Source: Bacteroidota bacterium
GTDB lineage: Bacteria; Bacteroidota; Bacteroidia; Cytophagales; Cyclobacteriaceae
Assembly (NCBI GenBank): GCA_947470895.1
Contig: CANIVF010000007.1
Location: 36,274 to 100,273, forward strand
Length of the DNA: 64,000 nucleotides
Direction of reading: 5' to 3'
Shown here: piece by piece, positions 25,939-34,176 of the stretch
Numbering within the stretch: the stretch's first letter is position 1
Layout: the number at the start of each line of letters is the position of its first letter
Notes under the pieces: model-generated
Database searches by the model: none
Told to the model about the DNA's origin: nothing
Seen by the model: only the letters and a program-made list of their open reading frames with translations
Translations under genes and position numbers: made by a program

Positions 25939-27729
25939 TTATGATGTTTGATTCCCACCAATGTGGAAGCCCAGCGTACTTCTTCTTGAATTAGTCTCTT
26001 TAATTTCAAATTCTTTTACATCATCGAGAATGATCGTTTCCATCAGTTGAGGAGTGCGCGCTTCTTTTTTCATGGCTGCCAGGCGCAGGTTTTGGTTCTT
26101 CACACTTTCGCCAACCACCTGGCGCACTGTGCGTGCGTTGCCAAAATGTTTGTCTTTATTCTCATGTAAAAAAGCAAAATAATTTTTCAGATGCGTAGCT
26201 GCTGCGTTTTCTGGTTTTACACCTTCCGTACTAAATATCCCCATGGCGATGGTAAACATTTCATCCACAGAGTAGTCATCGAAAATAAAATATTTATCGA
26301 AGCGCGATTTTAAACCGGGGTTTGACTGAATAAACTCCTGCATGTTATCCGTATATCCGGCCACGATCACACCAAACTTTCCCCGCATATCTTCCATCCG
26401 TTTTAAAATGATTTGTACAGATTCACCACCAAAATCAAATTGCGCACCTTTTCCACTGGCCAACGAATAAGCTTCATCAATGAATAAAACTCCACCCATG
26501 GCCTCATTGATTTTTTCTCCAGTCTTTATAGCCGTTTGGCCTACGTAGCCGGCAACTAAGCCCTCGCGGTCTATTTCAACGAGATGACCTTTTTCAAGAA
26601 TCCCTAAGCCTTTATAAATTTTAGCGAGTATTCGGGCTACCGTTGTTTTTCCTGTGCCGGGATTCCCGGTGAACACCGTGTGTAATGAGAATTTGTTGAG
26701 CACATCTTTTCCGGTTTCCTGGTAGAAGCGTACAAGTTGGACCATCTCATTCACTTCGTTTTTGATATTTGTTAAACCGGTGAGTGCATTTAATTCAGCA
26801 AGACTTTCGAATAGAAGATCATCAGGATTTTTTTCTGTATTGTTTTGTGCCGCTGGTTGTTTAATCATATGCCCTGAGCCTGTGATCAAGCGTACATTAC
26901 CTTCTTCCTGTGTTTCGCCTACTGTGAAAGGTGCTGTCGCAATCAGGTTGTCCATAAACACCACTTCCAACGAATAATTATCATGGCTCCAGCGTCCAGG
27001 TGTGTCGCCACCCCAGCCTGAATAAATGGTATAGGTTTGTCCGCTGGTGTTAGCGGCTATATAGGTCAATTGAGATGGTCCTCCTTTAAGTCGACTAGCT
27101 TCATCATAGAAGTTGAAAAAAATTTCCGAGAAATAATCCTTGGGTGTCTTGTTTCTGATCTTCAGCTCGCACCAGATGTATCGGGTTTCTTTTTGAATGA
27201 ATTTTTTTAGATATTTTTTGTCAGCTATCGTAGAAGCTACACCATCACCTTCAAATAGTTTGATGGATTCGATTTCAAAGAAAAGATTTTCACCTTCTTT
27301 GGCCTGACCAATGTCTTCAATATAGAATTTACCTTCTCCTACTTTCACATCATCAATGTAACCTTCCCATACGTAATCTCCGCGAAACCAGTAAGAGCCA
27401 ACAGTGGCATTTCCCCACGATTGACGAACGAAAATGATATTTTCATCTTTTGTGATGGTTCTCTTTGCCTCCAGATCACAGAGTTCATTTTTATTACTTC
27501 CGTTGATGTAAAAACATTTCAGACGCATGGAAGCTTCCCAGTCACTTTCATCAAATAGCTTGTTGTAAAAGGAGAACTCTGCACGCATATAAGTTGTTTC
27601 GTACCGATCGAAAACCTTCCGGTATTTCTTGGTCGCATCGGCCATCCATTCATTTGACGAATGTACCTTAACGTCACGAAATTTATAGTTGATAGCTCCC
27701 TTACCTTCTTTGTTATTTGATGAATCCAT
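25939..27729 (-). CDS. CbxX/SpoVK-type AAA+ ATPase with duplicated N-terminal beta domain
   Basis: A 596-aa protein. The C-terminal half (about 320-575) is a CbxX/CfqX AAA+ module: Walker A GNPGTGKTT (355-363), Walker B VLFIDEAYS (414-422), the pore-like GYVGQTA, sensor-1 region VIVAGYT, and an arginine-finger region FIQSNPGLKSRF. The N-terminal 280 residues hold two copies of a beta-rich domain (about 47-140 and 183-272). Both show a pattern like WG..T.G.W..D.Y..EV..D, ending in FYIED or FTVGE. I do not recognise this domain; it may bind the substrate to be remodelled. It lies upstream of the isomerase-family gene in a likely operon. Confidence 0.85.
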   Translation of the reverse strand: MDSSNNKEGKGAINYKFRDVKVHSSNEWMADATKKYRKVFDRYETTYMRAEFSFYNKLFDESDWEASMRLKCFYINGSNKNELCDLEAKRTITKDENIIFVRQSWGNATVGSYWFRGDYVWEGYIDDVKVGEGKFYIEDIGQAKEGENLFFEIESIKLFEGDGVASTIADKKYLKKFIQKETRYIWCELKIRNKTPKDYFSEIFFNFYDEASRLKGGPSQLTYIAANTSGQTYTIYSGWGGDTPGRWSHDNYSLEVVFMDNLIATAPFTVGETQEEGNVRLITGSGHMIKQPAAQNNTEKNPDDLLFESLAELNALTGLTNIKNEVNEMVQLVRFYQETGKDVLNKFSLHTVFTGNPGTGKTTVARILAKIYKGLGILEKGHLVEIDREGLVAGYVGQTAIKTGEKINEAMGGVLFIDEAYSLASGKGAQFDFGGESVQIILKRMEDMRGKFGVIVAGYTDNMQEFIQSNPGLKSRFDKYFIFDDYSVDEMFTIAMGIFSTEGVKPENAAATHLKNYFAFLHENKDKHFGNARTVRQVVGESVKNQNLRLAAMKKEARTPQLMETIILDDVKEFEIKETNSRRSTLGFHIGGNQTS

Positions 27730-28440
27730 AAAAATAAATTTACGGTTTAAGTTAGTAAAACAGTTTATAGGTTTTGCAAGTGGATATAGGAATATTTCCG
27801 AAGGAGCAATGAAATTGCCTTTATCAGGATCAAATGGACATGTGAAGCCGATTTTGTATCAGTTAAACTTCGAAACTATAGCGCTGTCTATATCTGTTTT
27901 GGTATGGCAAATTCGCCAGCGGGCTGTTGTCAGGGATTGTTGCATTTCATAAATCAATAAGGTAGATGTCAGGTTCTGCCTGGGTAAGAATGCAAATCTG
28001 TCCGTACCAGCTGATTTGAATGAAATAATTACTGAATGAAAGGGGTGAGTAATGAGGTGTATTCTTTAATGGATAAGTATATTGCCAACGAAGCATCTGT
28101 TTGCGAACAGGTTGTTATAAAAAACCTTTTGAAGGAAAACGAAGAGTTGGTAACCGTATTTAAAGAACTCAAACAATATTATCACTTGAAATAGAAGTCG
28201 GAAATTCACGACTAGGTATCAGCATTTAAAAAACTCAATGAAAGAGTAAAAAAATGACTAATCTCCCTTCATGGTAATTTACCTGTAAAATGATGTCCAT
28301 GTCTTCTTGCTGCGTGTATGTATCTGTTTGCGACCTGATGAACTTTGGGGAATACTCCATCAATGGTTATCAAAGGATCGAAAGTCTGTTTAAATTAACC
28401 TCCTGATAATAGAAGGGCGATCTTGTTGAAATATAATGAA
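27730..28440. other. 711-base gap with one small ORF, otherwise unassigned
   Basis: This stretch separates the divergent AAA ATPase and ThuA-type genes. Apart from the 52-aa ORF at 28036-28194 it shows no clear gene. A 47-codon plus-strand frame starting MKLPLSGSNG (about 27809) has an AGGAG sequence just before it, but its composition is not convincing. The divergent promoters for the ATPase and the ThuA operon should lie here; none is called with confidence. Confidence 0.4.
28036..28194 (+). CDS. Small hypothetical protein (52 aa)
   Basis: An ATG-started frame of 53 codons, too short for the ORF track. The product begins MKGVSNEVYSLMDKYIANEA and continues with a charged, probably helical segment containing KNLLKENEELVTVFKEL and ending YYHLK. 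Leucine/glutamate/lysine periodicity suggests an amphipathic helix. An in-frame stop lies directly before the ATG. No family recognised; it could also be an abandoned fragment. Confidence 0.35.
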   Translation: MKGVSNEVYSLMDKYIANEASVCEQVVIKNLLKENEELVTVFKELKQYYHLK

Positions 28441-29268
28441 ATGAAAATACTCTTTTTTATAACCCTATTCACTCTTGTTGTATTTACCGCGCAGGCAAAT
28501 GATAGATGCGCTCATTGGAAAAAAATAAAGGTGTTGGTGTATACCAAAAACGGAAAAGGATATGTACATGAAAATATTCCGTATGCTGTAAATAGTATTC
28601 AAAAGCTTAGCAAGCAATATGGTTTTAAGATCGATGTATCGGATAATGCGTCTGTATTTACCGAGGATAATCTTAAACAATATTCCTTGCTGGTTTTCAC
28701 CAGCACTAACAACGATGTATTTGATACCGATGTACAACGCCTGGCATTCAGGCATTTTATTGAAGCAGGCGGAGGCTTTGTAGGAATACATTCTGTTGTT
28801 GGCACCGAGCGCAATTGGGCGTGGTTTAAAATGATGTTGGGAGGAACGTTCGCCTGGCATCCTAAATTTCAAAAATATAAAATCAGTGTCATCGACCCGG
28901 GTCACCCATCCGTGGCAGGTTTACCCAAAGTTTGGGAGAAGGAAGATGAATGTTATTTTCAAAAAGAAATGTATCCTGGCATTCGCACTGTTATGGCGCA
29001 TGACTTGAGCTCGCTGGAGGATACTGAGAAAGAAAAGATAGCGACTAGTGCCGGAGTATTTTCATTACTTTATCCCGCGGTGTGGTATCAGCAATTTGAT
29101 GGTGGCACGATCTGGATAACAGCATTGGGTCACGACAAGAAAGATTACGAAGATCCTATTTTTATTCAGCATGTTTTTCAGGGAATAAAATTTGTAGCAA
29201 GCCAGACAAAATCAAAAGACCATAAAAAAGCATATTCAAAGTCGAAGGACGATGCGGTGCAATATTGA
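28441..29268 (+). CDS. Exported ThuA-like protein
   Basis: A 275-aa protein with a signal peptide (MKILFFITLFTLVVFTAQA) and a ThuA/class I glutamine-amidotransferase-like fold. Motifs are GGGFVGIHSVVGTERNW, FAWHPKFQKYKI, DPGHPSVAGLP and WYQQFDGGTIWITALGHD. ThuA proteins take part in trehalose utilisation, and recent work links ThuA-like domains to 3-keto-sugar conversion; the substrate here is unknown. It is first in a plus-strand operon with two Gfo/Idh-type proteins, a zinc dehydrogenase and KduI. The ORF track begins at TTG 28423; I use the ATG at 28441, which gives a clean signal peptide. Confidence 0.83.
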   Translation: MKILFFITLFTLVVFTAQANDRCAHWKKIKVLVYTKNGKGYVHENIPYAVNSIQKLSKQYGFKIDVSDNASVFTEDNLKQYSLLVFTSTNNDVFDTDVQRLAFRHFIEAGGGFVGIHSVVGTERNWAWFKMMLGGTFAWHPKFQKYKISVIDPGHPSVAGLPKVWEKEDECYFQKEMYPGIRTVMAHDLSSLEDTEKEKIATSAGVFSLLYPAVWYQQFDGGTIWITALGHDKKDYEDPIFIQHVFQGIKFVASQTKSKDHKKAYSKSKDDAVQY

Positions 29269-29317
29269 TAAGATGAAGATGTATTTACCATTGGGCCAAT
29301 AACAAAACCAAACAAGT

Positions 29318-30715
29318 ATGAAATCAAAATCAGGTTTATCAAGAAGGTCGTTTATAGAAAAATCGTTGAAAGGAGCGGTAGGTACTTCTTTTTTTGTCAG
29401 TGGGTTTCCTACTATTGTGCCCGCTTCAGTGTTTGGAAAAAAAGCACCGAGCAATCGTATTAATATTGGTGCTATTGGCTATGGTCGCATTTCGCGGGGT
29501 CATGATTTACCCGGTGTTTGGAAACATGATTACGCACAAGTAATGGCTGTTTGTGATGTGGATACCAAAAGAGCCGAAGATGGAAAAAAACTAGTGAATG
29601 AATATTACACCAAAAAAAACGGAAAACCTTTCGATGGTGTGAAAGTGTATCATGATTATAAAGAGTTAGTGAAGAACAAAGATATTGATGCCGTATTGAT
29701 CAGCACTCCAGATCACACACATGCCATGATCGCTATCGCGGCTGCCATGGAAGGCAAACATATTTATATGCAGAAGCCGGCATCACTTACGATTTTAGAA
29801 GGAAGAATTGTAAGTGACTATGTTCAGAAAAGCGGAGTTGTCTTTCAAATAGGAAGTCAGCAAAGATCGTGGGAGCAGTTTAGGGTGGCTGCTGAGTTAG
29901 TGCGCAATGGTCGCATCGGTCAATTGAAAACGGTGTATGTAGGATTGCCGGGAGATCCTTCCGGTAATGAAGAACCTGAAATGCCGATACCAAAAAATCT
30001 TAACTACGACATGTGGTTGGGGGCAACACCAGAAGTGTATTACACAGAAAAAAGAGTTCATCCGCAAGCAGATTATGATCGTCCGGGTTGGTTGCGTTGC
30101 GAACAATTTGGTGCAGGTATGATCACGGGCTGGGGCTCTCATCATATTGATTCTGCTCATTGGGGAATGGGCATGGAGCGTTCTGGTCCGATCGAAGTTT
30201 GGGGGCATGCCGAATTTCCGAAGAGCGGATTGTGGGATGTGCATGGTGTTTTCAAAACAGAAGCCATGTATGCGAATGGAGTGAAGATGGTAGTCAGTAA
30301 CGAACTACCCAACGGAATAAAATATGAAGGCACCGAAGGTTGGATCTTTGTAACCCGCGGTAAGTATTCGGCAACATCCAGTGATCCGGTAACTAACTCT
30401 GATGGCTCAAAGCCATTAGACGCCAGCGATCCTAAAATACTTAAGTCTGTGATCGGTCCGAATGAATTTCATTTTATGGTGAGTAATGATCATCATGCCA
30501 ACTGGCTGGAAAGTATTCGTGATAAAAAACCAAATATTGCGCCTGTTGAAGAGGCTCATCGTTCTTGCTCTACGTGTCTCGTGCATCATATTGTAATGAA
30601 ACTGGATCGTAAAGTGTATTGGGATCCAACCATAGAAAAATTTAAGAATGATGAAGAGGCAAACAAAATGCCGAGCAGACCTCAAAGGAAACCTTATGTA
30701 CTGAATGTGAAATAA
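29318..30715 (+). CDS. Tat-exported Gfo/Idh/MocA-family oxidoreductase
   Basis: A 465-aa protein. A twin-arginine signal (LSRRSFIEKSLKGAVGTSFF) directs it to the periplasm. The NAD(P)-binding Rossmann domain follows (IGAIGYGRISRGHDLPG, about 47-63), with VLISTPDHTHAMIAI and the catalytic-lysine motif MQKPAS in place of the usual EKP. The C-terminal Gfo/Idh domain contains GWGSHHIDSAHWGMGME. Bacteroidota and Planctomycetota carry many such exported members, thought to oxidise or reduce sugars with tightly held NAD. It sits 49 bases after the ThuA-like gene. Confidence 0.88.
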   Translation: MKSKSGLSRRSFIEKSLKGAVGTSFFVSGFPTIVPASVFGKKAPSNRINIGAIGYGRISRGHDLPGVWKHDYAQVMAVCDVDTKRAEDGKKLVNEYYTKKNGKPFDGVKVYHDYKELVKNKDIDAVLISTPDHTHAMIAIAAAMEGKHIYMQKPASLTILEGRIVSDYVQKSGVVFQIGSQQRSWEQFRVAAELVRNGRIGQLKTVYVGLPGDPSGNEEPEMPIPKNLNYDMWLGATPEVYYTEKRVHPQADYDRPGWLRCEQFGAGMITGWGSHHIDSAHWGMGMERSGPIEVWGHAEFPKSGLWDVHGVFKTEAMYANGVKMVVSNELPNGIKYEGTEGWIFVTRGKYSATSSDPVTNSDGSKPLDASDPKILKSVIGPNEFHFMVSNDHHANWLESIRDKKPNIAPVEEAHRSCSTCLVHHIVMKLDRKVYWDPTIEKFKNDEEANKMPSRPQRKPYVLNVK

Positions 30716-30772
30716 GGATCACTCAACGAGCTGTATAATAAACAACCTTAGGATAACACGTTAATTATATTG

Positions 30773-32143
30773 ATGAAAACAATTTACACACTCTCTTTTC
30801 TTGCTTTAGTTATGTCTTGTTCAAGTCCTACAGAAAATAAAGAATCAGACAAGGCTGTTCGTTTGATCACGGTCGATCCAGGACATTTTCATGCTGCCCT
30901 AGTGCAGAAATCGATGTATGACAATGTGGATTCGGTAGTTCATGTTTATGCACCTGAAGGAACCGATGTAGAATTTCATTTGAAACGAATAGATGCATTT
31001 AACACACGGGCTGAGAACCCTACACACTGGAAGGAAGAAGTTCATTATGGCGATGATTTCTTTGAAGAAATGATCAACCAAAAGGCTGGAAACGTGGTTG
31101 TCCTTTCGGGAAACAATAAGAAGAAGGCAGAATATATTTCCAAATCATTGCAGGCTGGCTTTAATGTGTTGGCCGACAAGCCCATGATTATCAAAGCAGA
31201 AGACTTTGAAGTTTTAAAAAGCGCTTTTGAAACTGCGAAGCTGAACAATCTGCTCTTGTATGATATTATGACCGAACGCTTTGAAATCACCACGATGCTT
31301 CAAAAGGAATTTTCGATGTTGCCGGATGTGTTCGGAGTTTTACAAGATGGAACACCGGATAATCCATCGGTAACCAAAGAAAGCGTTCATCACTTTTATA
31401 AGTATGTTTCCGGCAGCATTCTCACACGTCCAGCGTGGTTTATGGATGTGGCTCAGCAAGGCGAAGGAATTGTTGATGTAACAACCCATCTTGTTGATCT
31501 CGTGCAATGGGAATGTTTTCCAGACCAGGTTTTGGATTATACCCATGATGTTGAGTTGATCAATGCCAAAAGAACAACTACTGAAATGACGTTGAGTGAA
31601 TTCAAGGCCATCACTAAACTTGATGCGTTTCCTGAATATTTAAAAGAGAACGTGGTCAACGACACTGTTCTTAAAATCTATTCCAATGGGGAGATTAATT
31701 ATAAATTGAAAAACGTACACGCTAAAGTTTCTGTCATTTGGAATTACAAAGCTCCGGAAGGAGCAGGTGACACTCATTACTCCATCATGCGTGGGACAAA
31801 AGTCAACCTGATTATCAAACAAGGAGCAGAGCAACAATATAAGCCGGTTCTTTACATTGAACCTCTTACTCATGACGCTCAGTTTGAAACGACTTTGATG
31901 GATAATTTGAAACCAGTTCAAACTAAATATCCGGGTGTTGAATTGAAGAAACTTGAATCGAGTTGGGAAGTGATCGTTCCGGATTCATATAAAGAAGGAC
32001 ACGAAGCACATTTTGGTCGTGTGATGGAAAAATTTCTGGAGTATCTGAACAATCATAACATACCGGATTGGGAAGTGCCCAACATGCTGGCCAAATACTA
32101 CACGACCACAAAGGCGTTGGAGTTGGCCAAACAAAAAAAGTAG
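30773..32143 (+). CDS. Gfo/Idh-like lipoprotein with putative oxidoreductase C-terminal domain
   Basis: A 456-aa lipoprotein (lipobox LVMSC, MKTIYTLSFLALVMSC). The Rossmann-like N-terminal half reads VRLITVDPGHFHAALVQK and VVVLSGNNKKKAEYI, with the lysine motif LADKPMIIK. The C-terminal half fits the Pfam family of putative oxidoreductase C-terminal domains (SGSILTRPAWFMDVAQQGEGIVDVTTHLVDL). It is probably periplasmic and membrane-anchored. The ORF track starts at a TTG one codon earlier. It lies between the Tat Gfo/Idh gene and the zinc dehydrogenase, and substrate is unknown. Confidence 0.84.
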   Translation: MKTIYTLSFLALVMSCSSPTENKESDKAVRLITVDPGHFHAALVQKSMYDNVDSVVHVYAPEGTDVEFHLKRIDAFNTRAENPTHWKEEVHYGDDFFEEMINQKAGNVVVLSGNNKKKAEYISKSLQAGFNVLADKPMIIKAEDFEVLKSAFETAKLNNLLLYDIMTERFEITTMLQKEFSMLPDVFGVLQDGTPDNPSVTKESVHHFYKYVSGSILTRPAWFMDVAQQGEGIVDVTTHLVDLVQWECFPDQVLDYTHDVELINAKRTTTEMTLSEFKAITKLDAFPEYLKENVVNDTVLKIYSNGEINYKLKNVHAKVSVIWNYKAPEGAGDTHYSIMRGTKVNLIIKQGAEQQYKPVLYIEPLTHDAQFETTLMDNLKPVQTKYPGVELKKLESSWEVIVPDSYKEGHEAHFGRVMEKFLEYLNNHNIPDWEVPNMLAKYYTTTKALELAKQKK

Positions 32144-32159
32144 TCTTCTGAAATCTGTA

Positions 32160-33185
32160 TTGTCTTACGTGAAAAAGTTAACATGCATCTCACCCGGAAA
32201 CTTTGAGTATGGAGAATCGGAACGACCGTCACTCACCAGGGATCATGCTATTCTGAAAATAAAACGCATCGGTATTTGTGGTACTGATCTTCATGCCTTT
32301 GAGGGAACCCAACCCTATTTTAATTATCCCAGGATTCTTGGTCATGAACTGGCTGCCGAGTTGGTAGAGGTTGATGGAAGGGATGATTTCAAGCAACATG
32401 AAATCGTTGCGTTTATTCCATACTTCAATTGTGGAACTTGCATTGCTTGCCGGAACAGAAGACCAAACTGTTGTGTAAGTCTTAAAGTTTCCGGAGTTCA
32501 TATTGATGGAGGAATGGTAGAGTATCTGTCGGTGCCTTCCTACTCATTGGTTCATGGAGATGGTTTAGATCTTGATTCGCTTGCTTTGATTGAACCACTG
32601 GCCATTGGAGCACATGGCGTTAGAAGAGCCGGAATTAAAGAAGGTGAATTTGTATTAGTGGTGGGCGCTGGTCCCATTGGATTAGGTACGATGGAGTTTG
32701 CCCGAATTGCCGGAGGCCAGGTGATTGCATTAGATCTGGTTGATTCACGCTTACAATTCTGTAAACAAAATTTAGGCGTTCCATTCACGATTAATGGATC
32801 CAACTCCGATGTTGTAGAACAATTGAAAGAGATCACAGACGGTAATATGCCCACGGTAGTGATTGACGCAACGGGAAGTCGGGGAGCAATTAATGGCGCA
32901 TTCAATTTTATGGCCCATGGTGGTCGATATGTTCTGATTGGATTGCAGAAAGAGATGATCAGTTTCAGTCACCCGGAATTTCATAAACGCGAAGCAACGC
33001 TCATGAGCAGCCGAAATGCAACGCGTGAAGATTTTGATCATGTGATCAGTTCAATTAAAAACGGATCGATAAATCCTACCAATTACATCACTCACAGGGT
33101 TGGATTTGATCAGGTGAAGGATCAGTTTGCATCATGGCTAAATCCTGCTAACGGAGTGATCAAGGCAATGGTGGAGATGGTGTGA
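32160..33185 (+). CDS. Zinc-dependent medium-chain dehydrogenase (sugar acid/polyol type)
   Basis: A 341-aa MDR enzyme, apparently cytosolic. Catalytic zinc motif: RIGICGTDLHAFEG then ILGHE. The structural zinc loop has four cysteines, CGTCIACRNRRPNC. The Rossmann motif is VVGAGPIGLG near 167-176. It resembles L-gulonate/L-galactonate and L-threonine-type dehydrogenases; the place beside KduI suggests an oxidised or reduced uronic-acid derivative. No ATG is available at the start: TTG at 32160 or GTG at 32169 (VKKLTCISPGNFEY) are the options, and the GTG aligns better with the usual MKKLVC start of homologues. An oxidoreductase for the missing KduD step is one possibility, unproven. Confidence 0.86.
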   Translation: MSYVKKLTCISPGNFEYGESERPSLTRDHAILKIKRIGICGTDLHAFEGTQPYFNYPRILGHELAAELVEVDGRDDFKQHEIVAFIPYFNCGTCIACRNRRPNCCVSLKVSGVHIDGGMVEYLSVPSYSLVHGDGLDLDSLALIEPLAIGAHGVRRAGIKEGEFVLVVGAGPIGLGTMEFARIAGGQVIALDLVDSRLQFCKQNLGVPFTINGSNSDVVEQLKEITDGNMPTVVIDATGSRGAINGAFNFMAHGGRYVLIGLQKEMISFSHPEFHKREATLMSSRNATREDFDHVISSIKNGSINPTNYITHRVGFDQVKDQFASWLNPANGVIKAMVEMV

Positions 33186-33217
33186 GAAATTATCAATAAA
33201 GTAAACTTGCTCCTGAT

Positions 33218-34057
33218 ATGACATTACAAAGTTCAATACGATTCGCTACAAACCCTCAGGACTTTAAGGGTTATGATACCTCTAAACTCAGACAGCAATT
33301 TCTGATTGAAGATTTGTTTATAGATAATACCATTCAAGTGGTGTACTCACACTATGATCGACTCATCATTGGTGGTGTTAAACCGATGGGTGGTGAAGTG
33401 AAACTCGAAACGTTTGATTCGCTGAAGTCGTCTTATTTTCTCGAGCGAAGAGAGATGGGTATTGTCAATGTAGGAGATGCAGGGGAAGTGAAGGTCGATG
33501 GAAAAAGTTACATACTCCAAAACAGAGAAGCACTTTATATTGGTAGAGGTCTTGAGAATGTTTCATTTTCAAGTCAGGCCGGTGGTGCTGCACTTTTTTA
33601 TTTTAATTCAGCTCCGGCCCACGCATCTTATCCAACAAAGAAAGTTAGTTTAGATGAAGCCGAGATTGTTGAACTGGGTGGCTCGAACAATGCGAATAGC
33701 AGAGTCATTCGCAAGCTCATCGTTCATCCCCATGTGCAAACATGTCAATTGCAAATGGGCCTTACTGAATTAAAGTCTGGAAGCATCTGGAATACCATGC
33801 CACCGCACACACATGATCGAAGGATGGAAGCCTATTTCTATTTTAATATCCCGGAAGGAAACACAGTCTGTCATTTCATGGGAGAGCCCAATGAAACGAG
33901 GCACATTTGGGTGCAAAATAATCAGGCAGTCATTTCACCGCCATGGTCAATTCATAGTGGTGCGGGCACATCAAACTATTCTTTCATCTGGGGAATGGCT
34001 GGCGAGAATCTTAATTATAGTGATATGGATATGGTGAAGCCGAATGAGCTGAGGTAA
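33218..34057 (+). CDS. kduI: 5-keto-4-deoxyuronate isomerase
   Basis: Converts 4-deoxy-L-threo-5-hexosulose uronate, the product of unsaturated uronate release, to 3-deoxy-D-glycero-2,5-hexodiulosonate. The 279-aa cupin matches E. coli KduI in length. Zinc ligands align: His197 and His199 in PPHTHD, Glu204 in RMEAYFYF, and His246 in PPWSIHSG. RQQFLIEDLF and DRLIIGGVKP are typical N-terminal blocks. It lies last in the ThuA-Gfo-Gfo-ADH operon, 32 bases after the dehydrogenase. Its presence indicates that polyuronates cleaved by lyases are a substrate of this organism. Confidence 0.96.
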   Translation: MTLQSSIRFATNPQDFKGYDTSKLRQQFLIEDLFIDNTIQVVYSHYDRLIIGGVKPMGGEVKLETFDSLKSSYFLERREMGIVNVGDAGEVKVDGKSYILQNREALYIGRGLENVSFSSQAGGAALFYFNSAPAHASYPTKKVSLDEAEIVELGGSNNANSRVIRKLIVHPHVQTCQLQMGLTELKSGSIWNTMPPHTHDRRMEAYFYFNIPEGNTVCHFMGEPNETRHIWVQNNQAVISPPWSIHSGAGTSNYSFIWGMAGENLNYSDMDMVKPNELR

Positions 34058-34176
34058 AATGTTTTGAGATTTGTTTGACTTCGAGCAAGTCCTAAAAACA
34101 CACGAATACCAGTGTTTAGATTGTGTGTAACAAGTTTGGCAATGGCATTGGTGTGGCTTGGAAATGTTTTAATCTA

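Noticed and set aside
27689-27952. 87-aa plus-strand ORF between divergent genes
   Set aside because: Starts inside the AAA ATPase gene on the other strand and has no domain features. An internal 47-codon frame with AGGAG before it is mentioned in the gap entry but not called.
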